A stretch of 30,275 nt of DNA from JAFGED01 sp964551295 (GCA_964551295.1 CAZKDJ010000030.1:1-30275), one strand, 5' to 3'. Shown: positions 16,558 through 23,695, counted from the stretch's first letter. Translations and numbers: made by a program. The notes: generated by a model from the sequence alone, not told the origin.

Positions 16558-16688
16558 TGATATGTGCTCTTATATAGCATAACGCTAGAATGGCGAAAAA
16601 GCAATGCCTAAAACCCGATGCAACAGAATTTACAACAATTTTCGCCGTCAGAAGCCCGTAACGGCGCTCCCTAGAGCGGGTTTCACGT

Positions 16689-16970
16689 TCAATCGAGCCC
16701 TAGCATGTCCCACCAGGCTTGCCAGTGCTTGGGATTCTCGCCAAAGCTTTGTCCGGTGATTTTCTCCAGTGCTCTGGCGGCGTTCGCGCGTGCTGCCAGG
16801 TTCTCATTTTCCAGGGTCTGGATAAGGACAGGAATGGCCCTGGTCCCAATGTTCTCCATCGCTCGATCGATGGCCTGCTGCACGAAAAAGTTGGTACCGG
16901 TTGTGTTCATCAGGTCTCTGTGAGACGATTGGCTGGCGTCTTTTGCCAGATAGATATACTGAGTTTGCAT
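16689..16970 (-). CDS. Short HEAT-repeat-like protein
   Basis: A 93-residue protein with one clear HEAT unit (I-P-V-L-I-Q-T-L-E-N-E-N-L-A-A-R-A-N-A-A-R in pieces near 48-68, then A-L-E-K-I-T-G-Q). It ends in G-E-N-P-K-H-W-Q-A-W-W, a tail often seen after bacterial HEAT repeats. Upstream lie AAAGGAGG and an extended -10. It could be a shortened paralogue of the HEAT gene at 16106-16492, whose repeats it resembles. Function unknown. Confidence 0.72.
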   Translation of the reverse strand: MQTQYIYLAKDASQSSHRDLMNTTGTNFFVQQAIDRAMENIGTRAIPVLIQTLENENLAARANAARALEKITGQSFGENPKHWQAWWDMLGLD

Positions 16971-16993
16971 TGTGATGAGCCTCCTTTGGCCAA

Positions 16994-17002
16994 TAATAGC
17001 AC
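16994..17002 (-). promoter_or_regulatory. Extended -10 promoter of the short HEAT gene
   Basis: Minus-strand TGC-TATTAT within TGTGCTATTAT, about 24 nt before the ATG at 16970. No clear -35. Confidence 0.5.
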
Positions 17003-17144
17003 AGTGCTGTCACAAGTCTGTACTAGAGATGTTGCAAATCTGTCACACTACCGCAGCACGAGTAATGACTTCTTGACGTGCGGCGATGGAAAATGGTTCC
17101 ACTTACATCTATTATGACGAACGAGGAGCGGAAATGTTATACCA

Positions 17145-17168
17145 AAAAGGGCCAGCCGTGAGGCTGGC
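17145..17168 (-). terminator. Orphan terminator with no gene upstream
   Basis: Minus-strand stem GCCAGCC/GGCTGGC with loop TCAC, then CCTTTTTGG. Its downstream flank GGTATAACATTTCCGC closely matches the flank of the terminator at 16036-16066. Between it and the anti-sigma terminator at 17270-17295 there is no credible gene, only about 100 nt. It may be the scar of a lost paralogue or the end of a small RNA. Confidence 0.6.
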
Positions 17169-17250
17169 TTCAAATCGTTCGATCAGGAATCGGCAGCAAA
17201 TTCGCGTGCTTCGATTGTAGGTCACCGCTTTTGCAAGGGGGAGGCAACCT

Positions 17251-17268
17251 TGTTACAGTCCTGTAACA
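17251..17268. repeat. 18-bp palindrome
   Basis: Arms TGTTACAG and CTGTAACA match perfectly around TC. It lies just beyond the anti-sigma terminator. It could be an operator or structural site; no gene start is adjacent. Confidence 0.5.
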
Positions 17269-17269
17269 G

Positions 17270-17295
17270 GAAAGAAGCCGACCTCAGGGCCGGCT
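17270..17295 (-). terminator. Terminator of the sigma/anti-sigma operon
   Basis: Minus-strand arms AGCCGGCC and GGTCGGCT form an 8-bp stem with one G-U pair around CTGA, then TCTTTCC. It stands 31 nt past the ancestral anti-sigma stop (17326-17328), which supports that stop as the original gene end. Confidence 0.65.
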
Positions 17296-17325
17296 CCAGG
17301 ATTGTTCTTGTGGAAGAAGCGCTCG

Positions 17326-18573
17326 TTACTCTGCCAGGGGGTACGCACTCCAGATGCCGTCATCTACTATAGGTGTTCAGATAAGGTTTTTGACACTTGA
17401 GTCGCTTTTCACGCCTGCTGGCGGGCCGTTTTGTCAAAAACATTACCTGAAGGTCTATAGAATGTAGGTCATGCTATCGAGAGGGTCCCACAGCATGAGC
17501 CCGTGCTCGAAGGACTGCATCTCTCCGATGTAGCCCTGCTCGGAGGCCAGCGCCCAGCCGATCCTTGCGTCAGGGCCATCCAGTTCCTCCCGCCAGACCT
17601 TGCCAAAGCCGCGGATCGGCTCCAGCAGTCCATCGGGGGGCGTGAGGTCGTTGCTTTCCAGATCACCCTCGCGGAAGGTGTCCGTGTACGCTTGCCATGT
17701 GCCGCCGCTTTCGTCCGTGGCATGAGTCAGGACGTAGACGGTGTCATCCTCCAACTGGTCCACCCAGATCATGCGGCCGCGCTCGAAAGGCTGCGTCGCG
17801 CTCCACAGTTCTTGCACCTCGCCCGTGGCATAGCCCAGCGTTCCAGTGGGACCGCCGAGCTCGGCGCGCCAGATGGTGGCAAAACGCCCGATGGGGTTGA
17901 TCCCTCCGCCGCCTGCCGATTCCTCCGCCTCCGTGGTAAAGCGCAGCATGATGGGTTCGTCCAGCGGCGTGCTGGCAGCAGTGTGGGCGGTCGTCGCCAC
18001 CGTCAGCGTGTATGTCGTGGCCGGTTGCCAGTTGGCAAAGGGCACGATCGTCAGCGTCTGTCCCTTCCAACCGAAGGCCAGCCCTGTCTGCGGCGTGATT
18101 TGGGTGGCATCCTCGACCGACGCCCGATCCATGGCTTGAGCGAAGGTGATCGTCAGGTTGGCATCCAGCGGCACGTTCGTTGCCCCATCCTCTGGATACG
18201 CGGCGGCGACGCCCGCTATCTGATCGACCGGCTGCATCCGCTGTAGGATCACGTACACGCCGAAGGCCAGGGCCACGAGGGCCAGCGCGAAAGCGGCGGT
18301 CGCCAACCCTCTTCTCAGGCTCAAGCCGCGCGCTCCGCGCCAGGGAGAGGCGCTCAGCTTGCGTAGACGTGTCTCGAACCCTCTCGCCATCTCGGCCGGC
18401 ACGCGCACGTTCGGCAGTTCGCGGACGTCCTGCCCCAGGGCGCGGTACTCGTCGAGCACGCGCCTGCACTCCGGGCAGGCAGCCAGGTGCGCTTCGACCT
18501 CGGCCAGCTGTGCAGGATCGAGTTCGCCATCGTGATAGGCGGAGAGCAACGGACGGATGCGCTTGCAGTTCAC
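17326..18573 (-). pseudogene. Membrane anti-sigma factor with Big_5 domain, C-terminus clipped by an insertion
   Basis: As it stands the frame ends at 17455 (372 residues). It starts with GTG overlapping the sigma stop (GTGA). Residues 1-45 form a zinc-binding anti-sigma domain with His29, Cys33 and Cys36. One membrane helix lies near 90-110. A Big_5 Ig-like domain follows (about 118-215; A-Y-P-E-D-G-A-T-N-V-P-L, then Y-T-L-T-V). Two copies of a 52-55-residue repeat end the protein (228-282 and 321-372, each W-R-x-E-L-x-G-P, then F-E-x-G-x-M-x-W). The last Leu codon and TAG come from the border of the 88-bp element. Without the element the protein runs 13 residues further, V-D-D-G-I-W-S-A-Y-P-L-A-E, to 385. 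It may still work, since the sigma-binding part is whole. Confidence 0.85.
17370..17457 (-). mobile_element. 88-bp miniature inverted-repeat element in the 3' end of the anti-sigma gene
   Basis: Terminal arms of 26 nt begin TAG: minus-strand TAGACCTTCAGGTAAT... against TAGGTGTTCAGATAAG..., both ending GTTTTTGACA, with five mismatches between the arms. A 36-nt core (17396-17431) has no coding capacity. TA dinucleotides at 17368-17369 and 17458-17459 flank it as a target duplication, the pattern of Tc1/mariner-IS630-type elements. Removing 90 bp (element plus one TA) is frame-neutral and restores the anti-sigma C-terminus. No transposase is in the window, so the element is non-autonomous. Confidence 0.75.
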
Positions 18574-19291
18574 GGTTTCTCGCTCCTCGTTCGGGAAGCG
18601 CCCTGCAATCGAGCGCCGATCTTGCGGGCGCGCTCACGGGCGCGATACAGCGTCACCTTGACCGTCTCCAGCGAATCGCCGGTGATTTCGGCAATCTCTT
18701 TGTAAGAAAAACCCTCTCTCTCGCGCAGAAGCAGCAGCATGCGGTAGCGAGGCGGCATTTGCGCCAGCACCTGCTCGATCTCGGCCCGCTGCTCGCTCCG
18801 CAACACCTCTTCCTCTGGGTTGGGGCCGCCGCCGATGTTCAGGACGGACAGCAGACCCTCCAACGGTTGCCACTGGATCAGACGGCGGCGGCGTAGCACG
18901 TCTATGCAGGTGTTGGAAGCGATTCGATATAACCAGGCTCAGTAGATCCAAATTCTTGGTGTGCACATGTGCGTGTTGATGAAAATCACCTGCGAAACCG
19001 TCATTCTGAGCGTAGCGAAGAATCTCCGCCCTGCATTGGGAGACTCCTCGCTCCGCTCGGAGTGACGAAAATTGGATCTACTGAGGCTGATAGATTCAGC
19101 GGTTCTTCGCCGCGCAGCAGGGCCTGGTAGGCCTTTAGGAAACTCTCCTGGGTTAGGTCATTGGCCTCCTTGGCGTTCCCCACCAGCCGGTAGGCGTAGT
19201 TGTAGATGCGGGTGTGGTATTCGCGAAACACCTCTTCGAAGGCGGCGCTATCGCCCTCGCGGACGCGTTGAGCTAACAGGGCTTTGTCCAT
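18570..19291 (-). pseudogene. ECF sigma factor gene split by a 144-bp element
   Basis: The region-2 part is encoded at 19089-19291 (M-D-K-A-L-L..., Y-A-Y-R-L-V-G-N-A-K-E-A-N-D-L-T-Q-E-S-F near 32-51). Region 4 is encoded below 18934 (W-L-Y-R-I-A-S-N-T-C-I-D, then E-V-L and the HTH E-G-F-S-Y-K-E-I-A-E-I-T-G). The element and one copy of the AGGCT duplication separate them (149 bp, which shifts the frame). Without these the gene is 573 nt, 190 residues, with the junction reading L-N-L-S-A-W-L-Y-R-I-A, a normal ECF sequence. As present, region 2 runs into element sequence and stops at 19001; region 4 could be made only from an internal GTG at 18899. No working sigma factor is expected. Confidence 0.9.
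18940..19083. mobile_element. 144-bp miniature inverted-repeat element inside the ECF sigma gene
   Basis: Perfect 12-bp terminal inverted repeats CAGTAGATCCAA (18940-18951) and TTGGATCTACTG (19072-19083). They are flanked by the direct 5-bp target duplication AGGCT (18935-18939 and 19084-19088). Inside is a long imperfect palindrome (19000-19028 with 19038-19066; 23 of 29 positions match) that begins GTCATTCTGAGCG and ends GTGAC, plus a 10-bp palindrome GCACATGTGC (18963-18972). There is no open frame for a transposase, so it must be moved in trans. Confidence 0.9.
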
Positions 19292-19344
19292 TATGACGAT
19301 TCTAGCGGCAAAAAGTTACGCTTTGCGGGCGAGTACGTGGCGAC

Positions 19345-19373
19345 ATTCTAACGCGCCTTGCCCGTCTTGTCAA
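19345..19373 (-). promoter_or_regulatory. Consensus promoter of the sigma/anti-sigma operon
   Basis: Minus-strand TTGACA (19368-19373), a 17-nt spacer and TAGAAT (19345-19350), about 54 nt before the sigma ATG (19289-19291). The near-perfect housekeeping promoter argues that the operon was driven by the main sigma factor and not only by itself. Confidence 0.75.
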
Positions 19374-19391
19374 AACACCCCGTTACCAAAC

Positions 19392-19420
19392 TTGCTTCAC
19401 CGGCTACTAGATCATATAAT
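19392..19420 (+). promoter_or_regulatory. Promoter of the REC-GAF-histidine kinase gene
   Basis: TTGCTT (19392-19397), a 17-nt spacer and a perfect TATAAT (19415-19420), 58 nt before the ATG. It diverges from the sigma operon promoter. Confidence 0.65.
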
Positions 19421-19478
19421 GGGCGTGTTAGGCTGGGCCACCAGGTGAACCCTGTACACGCAGAGATGACGAGGCGAG

Positions 19479-21131
19479 ATGGACGACGAAGAACTGCCGG
19501 TTCCCCGCATTCTGATCGTTGAGGATAATCCCGAGATGGCGGAGTTGATGCGCAACATGCTGTCGCCGGTGCGCTGTCAGATCCAAGAAGCGTGCTGCGG
19601 CGAGGAAGCGCTCGCTCTGCTGCGCCGGGAGGCGGAGGCCGGGCGCGAGATCGACCTGGTTCTGTTAGACATCATGATGCCGGAGATGGATGGGTACGAG
19701 GTGATCGCACGCCTCAAGGCCGATCTTCTGCTGCGCAAGACCTCGGTCATCATGACCACGGCCCTCGATTCGATCCACGACAAGACGCTGGGCCTGGGGA
19801 TGGGGGCCGACGATTACATCACCAAGCCCTTCGACCCGCAGGAGCTTTTGGCGCGAATCGACGCCGTCATGCGCGTCCGGCGCAGCGAGCGGGCGTTGCT
19901 GCGCCGCAATCAGGAGCTGGCGGCCCTGATCGAGATCAACCGCGTGGTCACCTCCAGCCTCGACATGGACGAGGTCCTGGAGGCGACGATCAGGGGCATC
20001 CGCGAGATTCTCCGGGTCGAGGCCGGCTCCCTAGTGTTGGTGGACGAGGAGGCGGAGCGGCTGGTCTTTCGCACGACCTTTAGCCCTGAGCGTGGGTGGG
20101 CCTCCGGCCGGACGATTGAGCCGGGCGAGGGCATCGTCGGATACGTCGTCCAGACCGGCCAGCCCAAACTGGTCAACGACGTCGAACTCGATTCCCTTTT
20201 TCTGGTCGAGGTTGACGAGGAACCAGGGCTCACCGCCCGCGCGGTTCTCTGCGTGCCGCTGATCGTCCGCGGCCGGGTGATCGGCGCTATCGAGGTGATC
20301 AACAAGCTCGACGGGACGTTCACCAGCCAGGATCGGGAACTGCTTGAGGCGATGGCGGCCTCGGTCGCCGTGGCGGTGGAAAACGCGGGTCTGTACAGCG
20401 AGCTGGCTGACTTTGCGGAGGAATTGGAGCGCTCGCAGGCCCAGCTCGTGCAGGCGGAAAAGATGGCGGCCATCGGTCGCCTGGCGGCGTCCATCGCCCA
20501 CGAGATCAACAACCCACTGCAGGCCATCCACAACACCCTGCACCTGAGCCTGCACGAGAACCTGGAGGACGACAAACGGCTGCAGTACACGGGCATGGCC
20601 CAGACCGAGGTGCAGCGGCTGATCGAGATCGTGCAGCGCATGCTGGACTTTTACCGGCCCTCGCGCGGTGGCGCGCAGCCCACTGACGTCAACAGCATCG
20701 TGGAGAACGTGTTGGCCCTGGCCCAGAAGCGGCTGGAGCACGGCGGCGTCCGCGTGCACACGCACCTGAGCCCTGACCTGCCGCCTGTGCCCATCGTGGC
20801 CGACCAGATCACCCAGGTGTTTTTGAACGTCGTCATCAACGCCATCGAGGCCATGCCCTCGGGCGGTGATCTGGACCTGGAGACGGCTCTCTCGGAGGAC
20901 GGCAGGTGGATGCTGATACGTTTCCACGATACCGGCGCAGGCATGTCGCCTGAGCAGGTCGCCAACTTGTTCGAGCCCTTCTACACGACCAAGGCCGATG
21001 GCACCGGGCTGGGATTGGCCATCAGTTACGGGATCATCGAGCGGCACGGTGGGGAGATCGATGTGTCGAGTCAACCGGGGCAGGGGACGACCTTTGTCGT
21101 AAAATTGCCCATGCGCCCGGCAAGGGCGTAA
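19479..21131 (+). CDS. Hybrid signalling protein: receiver, GAF and histidine kinase
   Basis: A 550-residue soluble protein. An N-terminal receiver (10-130) has phospho-acceptor Asp64 and Lys116 in I-T-K-P. A GAF domain spans about 150-300 (V-L-C-V-P-L near 256, G-A-I-E-V-I-N-K near 269). A short coiled linker leads to HisKA with His341 in A-H-E-I-N-N-P-L. The HATPase domain has an N box (N-V-V-I-N-A-I-E-A-M), G1 (D-T-G-A-G-M) and G2 (G-T-G-L-G-L-A-I), all intact. The receiver-first order suggests it is controlled by another kinase. The OmpR-type regulator downstream is the likely target. Confidence 0.93.
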   Translation: MDDEELPVPRILIVEDNPEMAELMRNMLSPVRCQIQEACCGEEALALLRREAEAGREIDLVLLDIMMPEMDGYEVIARLKADLLLRKTSVIMTTALDSIHDKTLGLGMGADDYITKPFDPQELLARIDAVMRVRRSERALLRRNQELAALIEINRVVTSSLDMDEVLEATIRGIREILRVEAGSLVLVDEEAERLVFRTTFSPERGWASGRTIEPGEGIVGYVVQTGQPKLVNDVELDSLFLVEVDEEPGLTARAVLCVPLIVRGRVIGAIEVINKLDGTFTSQDRELLEAMAASVAVAVENAGLYSELADFAEELERSQAQLVQAEKMAAIGRLAASIAHEINNPLQAIHNTLHLSLHENLEDDKRLQYTGMAQTEVQRLIEIVQRMLDFYRPSRGGAQPTDVNSIVENVLALAQKRLEHGGVRVHTHLSPDLPPVPIVADQITQVFLNVVINAIEAMPSGGDLDLETALSEDGRWMLIRFHDTGAGMSPEQVANLFEPFYTTKADGTGLGLAISYGIIERHGGEIDVSSQPGQGTTFVVKLPMRPARA

Positions 21132-21143
21132 CACGCCAATGTG

Positions 21144-21164
21144 GGACAAAATGGCATTTTGTCC
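21144..21164. promoter_or_regulatory. 21-bp palindrome between kinase and regulator genes
   Basis: Arms GGACAAAATG and CATTTTGTCC are perfect around a single G. It lies 12 nt after the kinase stop and 26 nt before the regulator ATG. There is no T tract, so it is not a standard terminator; an operator or processing hairpin is possible. Confidence 0.5.
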
Positions 21165-21190
21165 TACTCCTGGAAAGGATGGAGACGATT

Positions 21191-22015
21191 ATGGCGGAAC
21201 AAGCGGCACGCATCTTAGTGGTGGATGACGAGGCCACGGCGCGCGTCTCGCTGGCAGAGATATTGCGGTTGGAGGGCTATCAGGTCGCCACGGCCGCCAG
21301 CGGGGAGGAGGCGTTGAGCCTGTTGGACAAGAGCGACCCTTTTGACCTGATGGTGCTCGATATCAAGATGCCCGGCATGAGCGGGCTTGAGGTGACCGAG
21401 TTAGTGCAGGAGAGATACCCCGGCGTCGTCATCATCCTGCTGACCGCTTTTGGGGCGCTGGAGACGGCGATCGAGGCCATCCGGCAGGGGGCAAGTGATT
21501 ACCTGCTCAAGCCCGCCTCTGTCCCCGAGATCCTGGAGAGCGTGCGCAATGGTCTGGTGAAGCATCGGCAGACGCAGAGACGGCAGCATCTGGTCGGCCA
21601 GTTGCAGCAGACGCTTTCCGAGTTGGCCGAGGTCGAGGGGGCAGCGGCGGTCGAGGAGGCGGCATCTCAACCCAGCCGCTTTATCCAGGTTCGTGACGTC
21701 GTCATCGACCGGCAGAAGCACATCGTCACACAAGAGGGCAAGTCGCTGGACCTGACCCCCACCGAGTTCAAGATACTCGCTTGTCTACTGGAGACGCCGG
21801 ATCGGGTGTGGAGCCCGCAGGATTTGGTGCGGCAAGCGCAGGGGTACGAGACCGACGCCTGGGGCGCGCGGGCCATCATCCGCGTGCACATCCGCCGCCT
21901 GCGCAAAAAGATGGAGGCCGATCCCTCCGATCCAACGTACATCCTCAATATGCGCGGCGTTGGGTACGTGTTCTCCAGCGGCGAATCTGGCAAAAAAGAC
22001 AGCGATAGCTCATAG
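21191..22015 (+). CDS. OmpR-type response regulator
   Basis: A 274-residue regulator starting at ATG 21191 (GGAGACGATT upstream); ATG 21179 would overlap that ribosome site. The receiver (7-125) has D12-D13, phospho-acceptor Asp57, T-A-F and L-K-P. A Glu/Gln-rich coiled linker (125-165) is longer than usual. A winged-helix Trans_reg_C domain (about 165-262) has L-D-L-T-P-T-E-F-K-I-L and R-G-V-G-Y-V-F at the wing. It probably binds tandem 11-bp-spaced half-sites. It follows the REC-GAF kinase by 59 nt and is the obvious partner. Confidence 0.93.
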   Translation: MAEQAARILVVDDEATARVSLAEILRLEGYQVATAASGEEALSLLDKSDPFDLMVLDIKMPGMSGLEVTELVQERYPGVVIILLTAFGALETAIEAIRQGASDYLLKPASVPEILESVRNGLVKHRQTQRRQHLVGQLQQTLSELAEVEGAAAVEEAASQPSRFIQVRDVVIDRQKHIVTQEGKSLDLTPTEFKILACLLETPDRVWSPQDLVRQAQGYETDAWGARAIIRVHIRRLRKKMEADPSDPTYILNMRGVGYVFSSGESGKKDSDSS

Positions 22016-22785
22016 ACCATCTTCCAGGCGCATAATTATCGGCGTGCTAATCCAACTGATGCCGCACAGGAAGCGTACTGTCCCACCCACGATAAACAGC
22101 GGGCGTACACCAAACACATCGGCCATAGGGCCGCTGACCAGCAATCCCAAAGGGACGACAATTTTCTCAAGCCCCTCTTCAAGGAAAAGACTCTACCCTG
22201 CATATCTGATGGGACATATGATTGCAGGAATGCCCCGATGCCCAGGCAGCCTCCCAATGCCAGCCAATAACCGTTTCCAGGGGCGGCACCTATGGCAAAC
22301 ATGCTCAGGCCGTAACCAAACAAGCCGATCAAGGCGGTCACTAGCCGCCGCTTGAAGCCGCCCCACGTGCTCAGAGCAAGCCCGCCCAATACATAACCGA
22401 ACCCGTATGCAGAGTGAAGCCACCCGAGCTCCAAGGCTCTGCCATCGAATTGCCTGGTCACCAGTAGAGGGAGCATCGTGAATGGAGCCACTGTCACGAG
22501 ACGCCTCAATGCATCGGTAGCCACCATAAGAAACAAGCCACACTGGCTTGAAAAGTAGCGCGCTCCCTCTACGAGACCACGAATGAACGGCGCTCGATTT
22601 TCAAGTACTGCCTCCGGCTGTGGGATGCGCACGAGAAGTAGCGTGACGATGGCAGCCGACGCCGTTACGACATCGATCGCTAGAATGCCCTGTATGGGCA
22701 AAACGCTCATCAGCCACGCAGCCAGGGGAGAGGCCACGATATAAATCACGCCACCGTGATCGGATGTTTTCCGGCCTTTCCCCAT
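22010..22785 (-). pseudogene. Decayed MFS transporter
   Basis: The visible frame (22036-22785) holds the middle of an MFS_3/EntS-like exporter: a loop, R-I-P-Q-P-E, four or five membrane helices (L-P-L-L-V-T-R-Q-F, G-Y-V-L-G-G-L-A-L) and D-M-Q-G-R-V-F-S-L. The N-terminal 130-150 residues are absent. After F-S-L-K-R-G-L the frame turns to nonsense. Adding one base to the G run near 22176 restores E-K-I-V-V-P-L-G-L-L-V-S-G-P-M-A-D-V-F-G-V-R-P, the true last helices, ending at 22010 and overlapping the convergent regulator gene. A 5' loss plus a one-base deletion make it a pseudogene. Confidence 0.8.
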
Positions 22786-22870
22786 AAAACAAGCGAGTGA
22801 AGACTCCTTCGATGATGTCCCTCGCGTGTAAATTCCGAGACATCGACGGGCAGGATGCCTTGCTCACGAC

Positions 22871-22926
22871 GTTAACCAAACCGTAACCCCTTCGCAACCT
22901 GCACGCCCGGCGTTGTGTGGTATGCT
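22871..22926 (+). promoter_or_regulatory. Promoter with three 11-bp-phased Pho-box-like repeats
   Basis: Octamers GTTAACCA, CGTAACCC and CGCAACCT are separated by 3 nt, so AACC recurs at 22874, 22885 and 22896. An extended -10, TGG-TATGCT (22918-22926), follows 21 nt after the last octamer. Tandem TTAACC-type octamers with 3-nt gaps are the layout of cyanobacterial Pho boxes bound by OmpR/PhoB-type regulators. The site serves the gene at 23023; its leader is about 90 nt. Nothing else is seen in 22786-23022. Confidence 0.45.
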
Positions 22927-23022
22927 GTTAGCACCTGCTACAAAATCGCTGTAGCTGTGGGGCGGGCAATCTGGTGCCACAGAGCTGGATTGTGAAGCAG
23001 TAGGCAGCGGAGGGTTTGCTCC

Positions 23023-23619
23023 ATGACAGTTTGGCTTGACAAGGTCAAGAGGTGCGTAGGTTGGGATGCGGTCGACCGGGACCGTGTTTGCAAGCTGTAC
23101 GCTCGCCTGGACTCTGACCTGCACGGGGTGATCCAGGCCATTGGCAGTTGCGTGGTGCAGTTCAAGGGCACACAGTCGCTGATGACCAACGCGCGCTTTG
23201 TGCAGCGCTTACATGGCGTGCTGCGCGAGTGGTTGACGGGGCCGCTTAGCGGGGAGTTCGACGAGGCGTATGCTCAGGCGCGCTGGACGCTCGTGTGCAA
23301 GTTGACGGAGGTCGATCTGACCTTTGGGGACATCATCCTCATGCAGGGGCTGGCACGGGAGCAGTTGCTAGAATTGACCCAGGCGCGTTTGGGCGTGGGT
23401 GCCGATGAGCTTTCAGCCACGATGCATGCCCTGGACAAGGCGCTGCGCCTGGATATGGCATTGATCTACGGCGGCTATACCCAGGTTCGCGACACCGAGA
23501 TCGAACGCGCGACGTTGGACCGGTTCCTGGCGATCACGGGGTTCAGCCGCACGCTGTACGAGAACTTGGCCGAGGCTCGGGAGTGGAGCGAGGTGAGTTT
23601 GCAGAGCGGTGTGCGTTGA
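23023..23619 (+). CDS. Stand-alone globin-fold (protoglobin-like) sensor without proximal histidine
   Basis: A 198-residue all-helical protein. The segment F-V-Q-R-L-H-G-V-L-R-E-W-L-T-G then F-D-E-A-Y-A-Q-A-R-W, and the late A-L-D-K-A-L-R-L-D-M-A-L-I-Y-G-G-Y, match the globin-coupled-sensor/protoglobin pattern. In that family R-x-x-I-G-x-x-H supplies the proximal heme ligand; here the aligned position is Leu94, so heme binding is unlikely, as in the non-heme globin domain of RsbR. No kinase, cyclase or HTH is attached. It is a single gene with its own promoter and a strong terminator. The family call is by hand alignment. Confidence 0.55.
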   Translation: MTVWLDKVKRCVGWDAVDRDRVCKLYARLDSDLHGVIQAIGSCVVQFKGTQSLMTNARFVQRLHGVLREWLTGPLSGEFDEAYAQARWTLVCKLTEVDLTFGDIILMQGLAREQLLELTQARLGVGADELSATMHALDKALRLDMALIYGGYTQVRDTEIERATLDRFLAITGFSRTLYENLAEAREWSEVSLQSGVR

Positions 23620-23644
23620 TCCGTCCGCATATCGCGTGGTCGTG

Positions 23645-23673
23645 AGGCCGAGCTTGAACAGCTCGGCCTTTTT
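23645..23673 (+). terminator. Rho-independent terminator of the globin-like gene
   Basis: A perfect 10-bp stem, AGGCCGAGCT/AGCTCGGCCT, around TGAAC, followed by a T tract, 26 nt past the stop. Confidence 0.92.
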
Positions 23674-23695
23674 GCTGCCGATCCTCCAATTTGGC

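Noticed and set aside
17367..17460. CTATAG at both ends of the second element as a 6-bp target duplication
   Set aside because: CTATAG is itself palindromic; excision on that basis leaves an in-frame stop, whereas a TA duplication restores the anti-sigma frame and matches the terminal-repeat symmetry.
20031..21149. 372-codon minus-strand open frame
   Set aside because: Antisense to the GAF-kinase gene; Asp/His/Gln-rich shadow.
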